A stretch of 64,000 nucleotides of DNA, from positions 558,001 to 622,000 of the forward strand of contig JANBPU010000001.1 in the NCBI GenBank assembly GCA_027575805.1, read 5' to 3'. Numbering within the stretch: position 1 is the first letter of the stretch; each line of letters starts with the position of its first letter. A program made the translations under genes and the position numbers. Below the pieces are notes generated by a model, which saw only the letters and a program-made list of their open reading frames with translations, was not told the DNA's origin and did no database searches. This DNA comes from Mycoemilia scoparia. Taxonomy: Eukaryota; Kickxellomycota; Kickxellomycetes; Kickxellales; Kickxellaceae. Shown here piece after piece: positions 45,272-55,040 of this stretch.

Positions 45272-45544
45272 ATGTATATAACTTTTAATACAATGGCACA
45301 TTATTTGTGTACTCGAAGTACAATGCAGTTATTAAAATATGCATATGACGATGTTGTGGTGCTTTTAAAAACATTGAGCATGTGGGAGATCCAGGGATCC
45401 CGATATTTTCCAAATATACGAAGAAGAGTAGAAAAATATTTTAAAAGATATTGTGTTTGGTGTATGAGAGTTGTGTGGATTAAAGCCATCCGATCAAGTG
45501 GTAAATATATGTACAAATTTATTGCCGAGCAATTCATGATGTAA
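45272..45544 (+). pseudogene. Ty3/gypsy integrase zinc-finger relic
   Basis: The frame reads LKTLSMWEIQGSRYFPNIRR, RVEKYFKRYCVWC. This matches the H-x-x-x-KTL...YYFPNMR-x-VE-Y-x-x-C-x-x-C layout that precedes the DDE core of Ty3/gypsy integrases. The CxxC pair is present (CVWC). The two histidines expected upstream are not clear and no DDE domain follows, so this is a fragment. No LTRs were found. Confidence 0.5.
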
Positions 45545-46038
45545 AATTGGCATTGTCCTCAACATATATTCCAGCATGATCTTCCCAAGACCATGTATCT
45601 GCATTCAAAAACACCAAGGAATAGTGTTGTGGATTAGTGTGTGGGCAATCTCGAGTAAGTCATGCTTTAAAGGGATGATTTTGGTCAAATGTGAATAACA
45701 TATGGAAATAAAATTGCATGCGTCCGTAAGTCTCCTTTAATGACTTGTAAACACAAGCCACGATGAACGAAGAGTCCTTGGGGCTTGGGGGATTGGGTTC
45801 AAGTCATACACCTCGTAAAGTTCAGGTGATGGCAAGTATGTACCAGCAATGTCTCCTGGCATGCTTTGCCCGATGAACGAAGTAGTGCATCAGTCTATCC
45901 TAAGAATGTAACTCTCTACATTGCTCGCAAAGCTTTGTAGAATATAAAAACACTCCACAGAGGGTCCTTTTGTTGGCAAACCACTTCAGCTTTCACCTTC
46001 TAAAGATCCATCTCTGGCATTTTCATCATATACAAACA

Positions 46039-47472
46039 ATGGTGACTCTAAACTCCATTTTGCTTCTAACTACTGCGCTCGCTTCGTCCTTCCTCCATTT
46101 TGCGCTTGCCAACATAAATGGAACAGCAGAAAATCGCGCATCAGGATTCAACGTCAAGGCTAATAGTAATCTCATTCTTTACTGGGGTCAAAACTCTAGG
46201 GGACAGCAAGATAGCCAAAAGCCTCTGTCTGAGTACTGCAAGGACGGAACAGTTGATGCCTTTACTTTGGCATTCATGAATGGTTTCCCGAACATAATAA
46301 TGAATCTCGCAAACGGGTGTGAGACCATGTACAGCGGTACCAACATACTCAATTGCCCACATGTTGGTGAGGATATAAAGACCTGCCAAGCCGCTGGAAA
46401 AGCTATACTCCTCAGCCTTGGTGGGGCATCAGGTGCCTATGGCTTCTCATCCGATAGTCAAGGAGCAGAGTTCGCCGATACCTTGTGGAATATGTTCTTC
46501 AAGGGCAACACGACCTATCGTCCATTTGGGGATGCCGTCTTGGATGGTATAGACATAGACATAGAGGGTGGGTCATCTGTAGGATACGCAGGGATGATCA
46601 ATCGTCTTCATGAGCTCTTTACCGCCGACCCATCGAAAAAGTACTATTTGACTGCTGCGCCCCAATGCCCATACCCCGACTCTTATATGGGAACTGCTCT
46701 TAACTCTGCATGGTTTGACATGGTATTTGTTCAATTTTATAATAACTACTGCGGTCTCAACAACTATGGCACTTTCTTCAACTTTGATGAATGGGACACC
46801 TGGGCCAAAACAAAATCTCTCAACAAGGATGTCAAGGTCTATATTGGCGCACCAGCATCCCAGAGTTCTGCGGGTAGCGGGTATGTATCTGCCGATCAGT
46901 TAGTAAATATTGCCACATCGGTTCGAAACAAGTACTCCAGCTTTGGTGGAGTCATGGCCTGGGATACCAGTACTGCATTTTCAAATGGTAACTGGGCAAC
47001 ACAGGTATCTTCTTCGCTGAAAAGCGGCAATGGTAGCAGCAATGGTAGCACTGCTTCTGGAAATATGCGGTTTGCCCAATTTGCGCCTAATAGAATTGAC
47101 CCCCCACCTACAGTTTACAGTCAATGGAGGATCCACTCCGGCGATGTGGATGCAACAATCTCGGTTTTAGAGCTCAATGCAGCAAACGGAAACTTCAATG
47201 TGCTATGCAAAGTAAAAACCAACAACCAGCCTATCCTTCCACATTGGAAGCTCTGGTTCACTTTACCCGATGGTCAGCAGCTGACATCTGCCCCCATGGG
47301 AATCAACGCACCATTATCACAGAGCGGCCCTAAGAGTGGCAACATAACCATTTCGGCCGATCCCACAGATTCCTCGTCACATATGGCAGTATACTTTTCT
47401 CTCGCGGGAACTTATCAAGGCAAGACCTTCCAATTCCCAGACCCAGCCACTATAGGATTCAGCCCTAAATGA
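46039..47472 (+). CDS. Secreted GH18 chitinase, class III (plant/fungal type)
   Basis: A 477-aa protein starts at the first in-frame ATG, 46039; the frame is open upstream but without ATG. The signal peptide is MVTLNSILLLTTALASSFLH followed by FALA. The TIM barrel carries NLILYWGQNSRGQQ, AILLSLGGASGAYGF and the active site LDGIDIDIEGG (DxxDxDxE). The barrel continues FVQFYNNYCGLN and FGGVMAWDTSTAF. A Gly/Ser/Asn linker (SGNGSSNGSTASG) leads to a C-terminal domain of about 120 residues. That domain has QWRIHSGDVDATISVLEL and PHWKLWFTLPDGQQL, suggesting a beta-sandwich and perhaps carbohydrate binding. The enzyme would hydrolyse chitin outside the cell for wall remodelling or nutrition. Intronless. 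Confidence 0.93.
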   Translation: MVTLNSILLLTTALASSFLHFALANINGTAENRASGFNVKANSNLILYWGQNSRGQQDSQKPLSEYCKDGTVDAFTLAFMNGFPNIIMNLANGCETMYSGTNILNCPHVGEDIKTCQAAGKAILLSLGGASGAYGFSSDSQGAEFADTLWNMFFKGNTTYRPFGDAVLDGIDIDIEGGSSVGYAGMINRLHELFTADPSKKYYLTAAPQCPYPDSYMGTALNSAWFDMVFVQFYNNYCGLNNYGTFFNFDEWDTWAKTKSLNKDVKVYIGAPASQSSAGSGYVSADQLVNIATSVRNKYSSFGGVMAWDTSTAFSNGNWATQVSSSLKSGNGSSNGSTASGNMRFAQFAPNRIDPPPTVYSQWRIHSGDVDATISVLELNAANGNFNVLCKVKTNNQPILPHWKLWFTLPDGQQLTSAPMGINAPLSQSGPKSGNITISADPTDSSSHMAVYFSLAGTYQGKTFQFPDPATIGFSPK

Positions 47473-47693
47473 GATTGACAAACAGACCCTCTCTCTTTTC
47501 TCAGCATTCATCAGCGATAGTCAGTATTTTATGTAGTTGGAGTGCAATTTGGATTTAGTATGCCATTCCTGTAGCATCAGTTAAATTTGTATTTGATTTA
47601 TAAGAACAATTATTATTATAAAGAAATTCTTGTTGGCAACTGTTGCACAAAGTTTAGAATAGCCCAAAGCAGCTCAATTATAAATCCTGCATA

Positions 47694-49403
47694 CTAATTA
47701 TTCTTTTCTGGTGCAACAGCAAGCATGCATTTCCACTTGTCATTAGCGGCCTTTCTCCATGTACGGGCATATCCGTCGTCGCCGCTACTCACAAGCTGTG
47801 TTCCCGTGATGTTCCACCTGAGCTTTCGGACAGGCAGCCCACCATGAGCAATCCATTTGGCCTTGAGTTCGCAATGGGGCTTGAAGTTTTGTATATACGA
47901 CTTGAGGCTGTCACTAATAGCTCCATTTGGAGGTGACTCTCTTGCTTCGTTGTCATCTTCATCGTCGAGTGCATATTGGCCATCTTCGTTGGAAAGTCCC
48001 AGCCTAGCTGCAGTGCCAGAGGTATCCAGTAGTGCATTGTCATTGTTGAGGCCATAGTCATTTTCGTATCGAAATAGGTCGTCGTCAGACTCAATGTTTC
48101 TCTTGCCACTATACAAGTCCAGCCATAGGTGATACACGGAGATGCTACCATCTGCACATCCAACAGCAATTAAATGGTAGGACCTGTATACAGAATCGCG
48201 AGCCAACACACAAGAACAACAATAGTTGTTTTAAAACCATGTTTTTATAGTATCAGCATGTCACTTTGTAATAAGCATTGCTAATAGAAATACATACCGT
48301 CCCATATGAGGTGCCCACTGTAGGGTGAGAATCGGGCTATCATAGCTGTCAACATCCAAAAGCAATTTCCAGTTACTTGAGTCCTTAGAGTAAATCTACA
48401 AACCATGGAGATATAAATCAGCCATGCCTTAGCCATAAACATTCTTTAAGTATACACAAAGATTTTTTCCAATTATAGATCCTGGCTACCTTGACTTTGT
48501 TCTCTTTACTACATCCCACAGCAATCATAGCAGCTTGGGAGAAACGGGCAGGACACCATGTAACAATAAGTGGTCCATCCGAATCTTTTGCGCCACCCAA
48601 AACTGCATTTATCTGTGAGTGCGTATCCCAGTTTTGAAGACTGGTCGTATCGTGTGGAGAGTAGAACCTGACAATTCCTTCAGAACTTGCTACGGCCTAC
48701 ACATTGTATTTGCACATTTGCACATAAGTACACTTCAAATACCTTGATATAAGCAATATTGGGCTAGTCGCTTACTAAGGTTATAGACATATATTCTGGA
48801 GAGAATGCGATCGAATGAATAGCACCACGGCTCTCCAGGAAGGAAGCAGCTGGAGCCCATCGCTTTCCACTATTTGTTTCGACTATATTTCAAAACACAC
48901 ATACATAATGAGTTATTATAAATGTTTTCTGTCATTATAGTATGGCTCTCTAAAGCACTTAAACAGCATATCTTACCATTCTTTTGTTCAATCCATATTT
49001 TCACTGATCTGTCTAGTGAGCAGGATGCCAGTATTTCTCCAAACTCTGGGTGGGCCCAGTTCAAGCAAATAACAGAGCTATCGTGCGCCTGTTTTATCAG
49101 AATAAATATCAGGTGCATTAAGCATTTGTACATTAATTATTGTCATGCTTATTGTCATAACTAATGCAGAAATTGCTACAATAGTGCCCATATAGAGAGA
49201 GCAGAAATTCTAAAAGATACAGAATTATATAAACATACCTTCCAAGAATCATTTAGCACCCAAGAATTGGCTTCTTTGTTATAGTCCCAGACCTTTATAC
49301 ACTGATCTGACCCACAAGTGGCAAATCTTGTTCCATAGTAATTATAGGCTATGTCGTGGATTAGATCGTCGTGGTTGACCTGGAGTGGCTTCTCTTGACT
49401 CAT
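47694..49403 (-). CDS. SEH1: SEH1 WD40 nucleoporin / SEA complex subunit
   Basis: Multi-exon gene starting MSQEKPLQVNHDDLIHDIAY. Seh1 is a WD-repeat protein shared by the Nup84 (Y) complex of the nuclear pore and the SEA/GATOR2 complex that controls TORC1. The first blades read GTRFATCGSDQCIKVWDYNK, AHDSSVICLNWAHPEFGEIL and ASCSLDRSVKIW. Later ones have GAIHSIAFSPEYMSITLAVA, LIVTWCPARFSQAAMIAVGC, HLIAVGCADGSISVYHLW, LRWNITGTQLVSSGDDGYAR and TWRKA. The HPEFG of blade 2 is typical of Seh1 and Sec13. An acidic insertion (about 48090..47930, DDEDDNEARESPP) before the last blade is longer than usual. Intron limits between 48200 and 49240 were set by eye. Confidence 0.9.
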
Positions 49404-50116
49404 ATTTGGGTTTTTGTTTCTAGCGTTAACGAGAGTCCTCTTATAGTCGCTTAGTAGACCTTTCTTGACCCCGTAGAAGCTTTGACAATTGCTGTTTATA
49501 TATTTTATCGAAGTTAATGGTAATGCATGTTTTTCAACAATGATCGATTATGGGTCAGCAATTTTTAGATCATAGACCTGAATGCACAGGACTTCAATAT
49601 TGGGCTTTAACTTCCAAAAACAAATATCGCCAACTACTACTCCCTTTTTGAACTCTGCAAAATCGAATGTTCGTGATTTAGTATATTTAGGACATAATTT
49701 CCATGTGTAAGCAGAATTAGTAGCTGTTGTAAACACTATACTGTGTAGCTGATTGTGACTAGCGAATAAAAGTTAAGGGGTGAGTTGTTTTTGCTACTGG
49801 CCTTTTTAGAAGTAAGCATGGCTTTTGCAAAGAGCTTCAAAGAGCACAATAAATTTCACGCTGGTAAAAACCAGGGCGTACGAGAGTAAATCAGAGTGAG
49901 AGATTTATGCCAGCAAATGAGTATGGCATGGTATTTCCGAGATGGTGGGTTTAAAGGGGGCAACAGCATAGCTGAGCTTCCATTTGTGACTACAGTGTAA
50001 GACTGTGAGAGTATTTGTGCCCATTCCAAGCAGAGGCATTTTTGCAAAATGGCCAGAAACTCAGTGAATGGATTAGTCACTGCCGATCTGAAGGCCATCA
50101 AAGCACTTGTTTACGT

Positions 50117-50158
50117 TGAGTCATTTTTTCTATTGGCCAGCATTACATCTCACGCTGT
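50117..50158 (+). promoter_or_regulatory. Candidate stress/metal control sites upstream of metallothionein
   Basis: TGAGTCA (50117..50123) is an exact AP-1/Gcn4-type site. CTCACGCTGT (50149..50158) fits HTHNNGCTGD, the core bound by copper-fist activators such as yeast Ace1. Both lie 250-290 bp before the metallothionein ATG. The second motif is degenerate and could be chance. Confidence 0.35.
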
Positions 50159-50254
50159 TGCTGCCCCCTTAAACTCTGATATAGCCGAAATTTATGATAC
50201 ATAGACATTGCCCAGTGCTCCTCTCTCCCAATTTCCGCCTCATATCAAAAAACA

Positions 50255-50262
50255 TATAAATA
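50255..50262 (+). promoter_or_regulatory. TATA box of the metallothionein gene
   Basis: TATAAATA lies 145 bp upstream of the ATG at 50407, in a pyrimidine- and AT-rich promoter. A strong TATA box suits an inducible gene. Confidence 0.5.
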
Positions 50263-50406
50263 CCACTCATTTTCCAATATCCTTGAAAGTCCCATCATCT
50301 TTATTTCCATTACCATTACAATCGACTTCTAACTATAAGGTTTCTTCCGCAAGCCCCAACACTTTTATCGAAATCCTCGCGAAAACTACAAGACCATCTT
50401 ATAAAA

Positions 50407-50934
50407 ATGTGCGGCTCCACAGAACATAAGGACACTCAAGCTCTCTGCAAGTGCGGTACCAACTGCCAATGTGGACAGAGTTGCCAGTGCGAAAAGAAGG
50501 AATCTGCTTGCAAATGCGGAGGCAAGTGTAGCTGCGCTCAAGAGTGCAAGTGCGGACAAGAATGCAACTGCAAAGACAAGGAATCTACTTCTGGCGAAGC
50601 TGTGTGCAAATGCGGAGACAAGTGCGGTTGCAAGCAGGAGTGCAAGTGCGGACAGGAATGCCAGTGCGGAAAGAAGGAATCGGCCTGCAACCGTGGATGC
50701 AAATGTGGTGATAAATGCGCCTGTGGTGATAGATGCAATTGCGAGAAGCAGGAGGAGAGCTCCGCTTGCTCAAGCTGCTCATGCAAGGGCGCCTGCGACT
50801 ATAAAGGCTGCACTTGTGGAACACCCGAAGCTGCTGGTAAGGGATGCACATGCCCTGAGACCGCCAACTGCAAGAAGGGTAAGCAGTCCCCTTCGTCTTC
50901 TAAGTGCTGTGGATCGAAATCATCATGCTGCTAA
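50407..50934 (+). CDS. Long modular metallothionein
   Basis: Intronless 175-aa protein with 43 cysteines by hand count (about 25%), no aromatic residue except one Tyr, and many Cys-x-Cys pairs. It should bind copper, zinc or cadmium through thiolate clusters in the cytosol. The core is a repeated module, CKCGxKCxCxQECKCGQECx followed by CxxKES. It is seen twice as near-identical DNA 96 bp apart (50509..50598 and 50605..50697), with weaker copies before and after. The C-terminal part changes to CSSCSCKGACDYKGCTCGTP and ends KCCGSKSSCC. Fungal metallothioneins are often 25-60 aa, so this is long and probably grew by internal duplication. Start chosen at the first ATG (AAAAATGTGC). Confidence 0.9.
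   Translation: MCGSTEHKDTQALCKCGTNCQCGQSCQCEKKESACKCGGKCSCAQECKCGQECNCKDKESTSGEAVCKCGDKCGCKQECKCGQECQCGKKESACNRGCKCGDKCACGDRCNCEKQEESSACSSCSCKGACDYKGCTCGTPEAAGKGCTCPETANCKKGKQSPSSSKCCGSKSSCC
50509..50697 (+). repeat. Tandem 96-bp repeat within metallothionein
   Basis: Units begin TGCAAATGCGGAG at 50509 and 50605. They share AGTGCAAGTGCGGACA, GAATGC and AAGGAATC in register. Differences are mostly single codons, so the duplication is fairly recent or kept alike by gene conversion. Confidence 0.75.
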
Positions 50935-51223
50935 GCCATCTTTAAAGCTTTGATGAGGTGTCACAAGGATTATATATCACTCACATTAAATTTATAATTG
51001 CACAAACATTTTAAACCCTCAGCTGCATCTTTTAGTATCTCAATAGTTCATATTTTACAATAAACACTCAGTATTACCAATAAAAATGTAAACAAGGTGT
51101 GTGATTTTGACAAGGGCAGGGCCTTTATAAAATTTGGAGTTGCTGGAAAATGACTTCATAAAAGTGCTTTTTCCAGCCACATGTCCCTAGGAATCTGCAT
51201 AATGCAATGTTACAGTATCGAAC

Positions 51224-53422
51224 TCAATCTCTTAACCTGTATAACAAGAAGTATGCTGAAGACGTGCAGACCCTATCAGTGGTTATTGGCAGAACAGAGT
51301 CGTCATCGAACTCATACCATTTCTCCGTGTAGTGAGGATGGAATATATTGTGGATGCCCTTGGCGATATCGTGGCCGCCACCCTCTGTGCTGCTTTGGGT
51401 TTTTATGCGCTTTTTGGCAAAGGCTGTATAATGGCCATTGTTGACGCTTCCGTAATGGTTGCAAACAGCGTAAAGGTCATATATTAATTTACGACCGCTG
51501 GAAAACATGCCTTGATTTCCCAGAGCAAAGCGAGTCAAATCAAGGTCGTGTAGCGGGAATTCGATAAACGTATCGTTTTTTGTTAGAGTTTCGAGGTTCT
51601 GGTACTCAAAGCGGTTAAAGTGAACGATGAGGTACTGAGGTAACCTCCATAGATTGAGCTGTTTGACTGCATCCTGGGGAGACTTGCAGTTGTCGCATAC
51701 CCATCCACTAACCTGCTCCTTGCTCGTAAACCCATTAAAGCAATCCTGGATGGTGACTCTTGGGATTTCTGATTCGGGAATCTGTGTTCCATTGTTCAGG
51801 TGCTTTTGCAAATTGCTGTTGTTATTGGGTGGTCTGACCCATTCCTCGTCGGGCACTTGCGGGAGCTGGAGTGTCTCCTCACTGCCACCCCCATCGGGCA
51901 TTACAAAAAATGAGTAGTTGATGAGATGGAAGGGGTTCTTTCGCTCTAGCCCGTTCAAAATACTTTTCAAGCTGTCGAGGTCATAAAGGCACACAACCGT
52001 GTCATCGGAGTCGACAAACAATTCACTGCATAGATGATTTCTCAAGTCAGATGGCGCAATGGATCTATTCTTTGGCATAAACCTTGGTAGATTTGGTTGC
52101 CGCTCAGTGTGTGGTTTTGGTGGCGTTGAAGCTGCTGGTTTGCTGGACAACTGCAAGCAACTTAAAACCATGGCTAGGCTTTTTGGATTGTAGCTTGAAA
52201 GCTTTCGGTGAATGGCGCTACTTAGTCTTTTCATGTTGGGCGCAAACAAACTACTGTCAGATTTGTAGGATATAGATGATAGAATCACTGCAACCTCTTT
52301 TATGTAATCCTCAAATGACACTCGCGAGTTGTGCTGAAGCCACCGCAGTATTTGGATATAATACACGCCGGTTGGGAGTTGCTGATCTCTGTGCGATATT
52401 ACTATAAGCGGTATATTGGTGCCGGGGTTCTCCAAATACAGCGATCTAGGATCTGTTGTATCCTGTGGTTTGAACACAACTTGACTGAGATAGTACCCTA
52501 TATCATCGCTTCCCAAAAGCTTTGTAACATCGTGTCTTAGCTCGTAGACGACCATTACTCTATCAAATTTTATATCCGAGATCTTTTCTTCAAGCGCATA
52601 AATGTATTCAATGCGCCCGTCTTCGATTTCGCAAAGCATCATGTAGCTGGGACCGTCTGTCTTCTTTGCCCTATGGATGACTTCGTATAGTCTTTCTATG
52701 CTCCATTGCTTATTTACCATCAGGCTCATTAAGGTCGGCCGATACCTCCAGTCAATCGGCACGTAATAGAAGGTCAGCCTGCGTTCGCCCATGCTCGGTA
52801 CAGTTAGGCTAAGCGATTTGAAAGTCTCAAATTTGGTTGAATGGTGATTGCACTGGGTGCATGTGAGCCTTGACATATATTGACCCTGAAATAGATCAGT
52901 TATGATGCTGTCTTCTCGTAATTTTTCGTCCTTCCATTGTATATGGGCCTTCTTGTATTCTGGCATATTTTTGTCCTCTTGAAGCTTGGTTTTGGGCTTA
53001 TTTACAACGCGGTTGAGACCTTCGTGTAGTGCGTTGAGGAGATAGTTTAGAAATTCTGAGCTGTCTTGCTGATCTTCAATGTCAAACAGGTTGGAAAATT
53101 GGGTAATAGTTTTGAAAAATGGAGTTGTATCCATAGATCCTTTTCCTTTTCCGACTTTTCCTGACTTGACCATTTCCTCCATAAGCTGCCCATATGACTT
53201 TGCAATATTCCTTTCATCATTTTTGTTCGGAGAATTATGTCTAAGCTGTCTGATGTGTGTATGACTAAGGAAATAGTGTGTTAACTCGGGTACGTTGAAT
53301 AGACACTGCAATGCGGAATTCGCATAGCAAGTATTGCTTAAATTGTTCAAGCCTGTTTCAACATTTAGCGGGTTAGATTCTCCTTCAATGATATATGGTG
53401 TTTGTGGTTCTATATCAGGCAT
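51224..53422 (-). CDS. Ubiquitin-specific protease (USP/UBP family)
   Basis: Intronless 732-aa deubiquitinase. The Cys box is GLNNLSNTCYANSALQCLFN near residue 25 and the His box is CNHYGSVNNGHYTAFAKK near residue 660. QQDSSEFLNYLL is the QQDxxEFL motif. A CxxC zinc pair is visible (LTCTQCNHHSTKFE) with the partner CDNCKSPQ, as in Ubp12/USP4/USP15-like enzymes with a split catalytic domain. The long insertion between the halves carries a ubiquitin-like region then polar linker. The DUSP domain usual in that group is absent, since the Cys box begins almost at the N-terminus. It would remove ubiquitin from unidentified substrates. In the Cys box, Ser replaces the common Gly (NLSNTCY) and Ala replaces Met. 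Confidence 0.92.
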   Translation of the reverse strand: MPDIEPQTPYIIEGESNPLNVETGLNNLSNTCYANSALQCLFNVPELTHYFLSHTHIRQLRHNSPNKNDERNIAKSYGQLMEEMVKSGKVGKGKGSMDTTPFFKTITQFSNLFDIEDQQDSSEFLNYLLNALHEGLNRVVNKPKTKLQEDKNMPEYKKAHIQWKDEKLREDSIITDLFQGQYMSRLTCTQCNHHSTKFETFKSLSLTVPSMGERRLTFYYVPIDWRYRPTLMSLMVNKQWSIERLYEVIHRAKKTDGPSYMMLCEIEDGRIEYIYALEEKISDIKFDRVMVVYELRHDVTKLLGSDDIGYYLSQVVFKPQDTTDPRSLYLENPGTNIPLIVISHRDQQLPTGVYYIQILRWLQHNSRVSFEDYIKEVAVILSSISYKSDSSLFAPNMKRLSSAIHRKLSSYNPKSLAMVLSCLQLSSKPAASTPPKPHTERQPNLPRFMPKNRSIAPSDLRNHLCSELFVDSDDTVVCLYDLDSLKSILNGLERKNPFHLINYSFFVMPDGGGSEETLQLPQVPDEEWVRPPNNNSNLQKHLNNGTQIPESEIPRVTIQDCFNGFTSKEQVSGWVCDNCKSPQDAVKQLNLWRLPQYLIVHFNRFEYQNLETLTKNDTFIEFPLHDLDLTRFALGNQGMFSSGRKLIYDLYAVCNHYGSVNNGHYTAFAKKRIKTQSSTEGGGHDIAKGIHNIFHPHYTEKWYEFDDDSVLPITTDRVCTSSAYFLLYRLRD

Positions 53423-54036
53423 TTATATGCGGTATGTATTATATTACAGTTAATAGAGAGCGGTGGTAGTAAAAATTAACAGCTAGGTAGAAAATATTAA
53501 ATGAAAAATAAAATGTGCTTGAACCACCACCCTAATGCTTTATCCAAAATACACATGTACAAATAGTTGAGGTTTGACCTATTCTTTATAAAATTGGTTA
53601 TCCCACATTTGCAACATTTACCCAAAGAACTGGGTTACTTTATTCTAAGATAATGTATAGATCACAAAGAAAGGCTTTAGCTAAATGTAAAGCCTGCTCC
53701 ATATGACAAAGGCGGTAGCCAAATGAATCAGTGAATAAGCTAGATTTCCCAACCCATTGAACATAAAACATGGAAAGTAGAAATAAATTGATTTCAAAAC
53801 TCGAATTTCTCACCTCACAGAAGACACCCTTGCTTATTTCTGCTTCTTTTGGCTTATTGTGTATGGTGTATATTTGATTGGGAAAAGACCAAGTGCTCTA
53901 TCGTGTAGCCTAGAGCTATTGTATATTTATTGACTGAATAGGCCATTTTGTTTGGACTTCAATTAAAGCAAAATCACTTCTGTGGCCATAGTAGTGTTTC
54001 AAACTGTTCTTTGGGACATTTTTTTACAAAATCATT

Positions 54037-54152
54037 CAGTGATTGTTTTTGAAGCGTGACTATTTTCTAAAAAATGGTTGTCAATATTTTGGTTTAGTGC
54101 CTCTATAACCATTGTCCACCAAAAAGTACCCTTCAAACACTATGAACCATAT
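54037..54152. mobile_element. MITE subfamily A copy, diverged
   Basis: The left end is CAGTGATTGTTTTTGAAGCG and the right end AGTACCCTTCAAACACTATG, then AACCATAT. The interior has GCCTCTATAACCATTGTCCA, the A-type block, with many substitutions. It abuts the B-type copy that follows. Confidence 0.7.
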
Positions 54153-54285
54153 AGGAGATATTGTGAAGGGCTAAATGTATATCTCTCATGACAAAACATT
54201 TATCAATGATAATATAGGCTGGCCATTATGCATGATAAAACTGGCCTACTAGTAAAAATTAGCCCTTCAAAAACAATGATTCGTG
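54149..54285. mobile_element. MITE subfamily B copy
   Basis: The left end is ATATAGGAGATATTGTGAAG and the right end AGCCCTTCAAAAACAATGAT. The interior TATCAATGATAATATAGGCT and GGCCTACTAGTAAAAATTAG give the clearest uninterrupted B-type sequence in the window. Confidence 0.8.
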
Positions 54286-54507
54286 TGAACATTGATTATC
54301 ACATAGTCAAAAGTTCTTGGTCTGATGTATGAAGATTCTTTGGCACTTTTCGCAAAAGCACCCTAGCTGACCCCACACATTAATTGGCCCAATGCTTGTT
54401 CTCTTGCAACAAAGCTAATACATTACTTCTGATTTACATTATGATATGGCTTTGAATGATCTCGGCCTTCCAAGAGAACTGGCACACACATACTCACGTC
54501 ATGCATT

Positions 54508-54598
54508 TGGCCAGATTTCACACCATATTAGGCAAAATGGGTCCCCAGGAATTGCATATGGATCGGCTGGCGATTGGACCAAAATCTGAGAACTCATT
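54508..54598 (+). repeat. Dispersed repeat, partner of 44641..44731
   Basis: The frame ARFHTILGKMGPQELHMDRL matches ARFYKDLEKMDPQELHI of the other copy. It lies about 220 bp after the tandem MITEs. Family unknown. Confidence 0.5.
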
Positions 54599-55040
54599 CC
54601 TATCTATTTCATGCCTAATCGCTAGTGAATTTCTACCATTTGCAAAACATGTAAATCATGTGTCATGATTATAATATTCCAATGATAATAAATGTACCTC
54701 CCACACAATTGCTAAAGTATATACGGCTCCTCATCACTGAAGAGAGAAGCCAATAGAGGCAATGGTCACTTGTGGTATGAATGCAGCCACCACTTCGACG
54801 AAAAGCAATAGGAATGGAGAGGGGGTATATATACAGTTGAGATGTTTACCAGGATACAGGGCACTGAAAAACAGCCACAAACATCATAATATTCATTTAT
54901 AGTGGATGATATCGTATAGTTTATAACTGTGTTTTATAGTATCTAACGAAATAAATAAGGAAGAAAACCATGGAATAATATTGTAATAATTAAGTTGATT
55001 GTGGGAAAACAGCAAGTATACAGCAGTTGGTAGTGGATTT

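Larger units (their letters stand above)
44581..46038. other. Gene-poor region with retroelement relics
   Basis: It contains the repeat at 44641..44731 and the Ty3/gypsy integrase relic at 45272..45544. A short direct repeat GATGAACGAAG occurs at about 45762 and 45872. TATAAAAACAC at about 45941 precedes the chitinase start and is TATA-like. No intact gene is supported. Confidence 0.55.
49404..50406. other. Divergent intergenic region, SEH1 / metallothionein promoters
   Basis: A 62-codon frame on the minus strand (49548..49736; VVVGDICFWKLKPNIEVLCI then QVYDLKIADP) looks faintly like an OB-fold strand set, but has no ATG and no clear upstream exon, so I do not call it. The metallothionein promoter elements are listed separately. 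Confidence 0.5.
53423..55040. other. Intergenic region with tandem MITEs and a relic repeat
   Basis: AT-rich. It contains two abutting MITEs (54037..54152 and 54149..54285) and the repeat at 54508..54598. A TATATATACAG tract lies at about 54825. No gene is supported. Confidence 0.6.

Noticed and set aside
45785..45815. tRNA-like T-loop GGGTTCAAGTC
   Set aside because: The flanking bases do not pair into a T stem and no acceptor or anticodon arm could be drawn.
45970..46038. Longer N-terminus for the chitinase
   Set aside because: The upstream frame begins with TTG. The ATG at 46039 opens a clean signal peptide.
49548..49736. Minus-strand frame VVVGDICFWKLKPNIEVLCI as part of an OB-fold gene
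   Set aside because: There is no ATG, and no upstream exon with GT-AG ends keeps frame.
50471..50953. 160-codon open frame overlapping the metallothionein in another frame
   Set aside because: It is a by-product of the Cys-codon repeat; its Ala/Arg/Ser-rich translation has no domain, and the Cys frame fits a known family.
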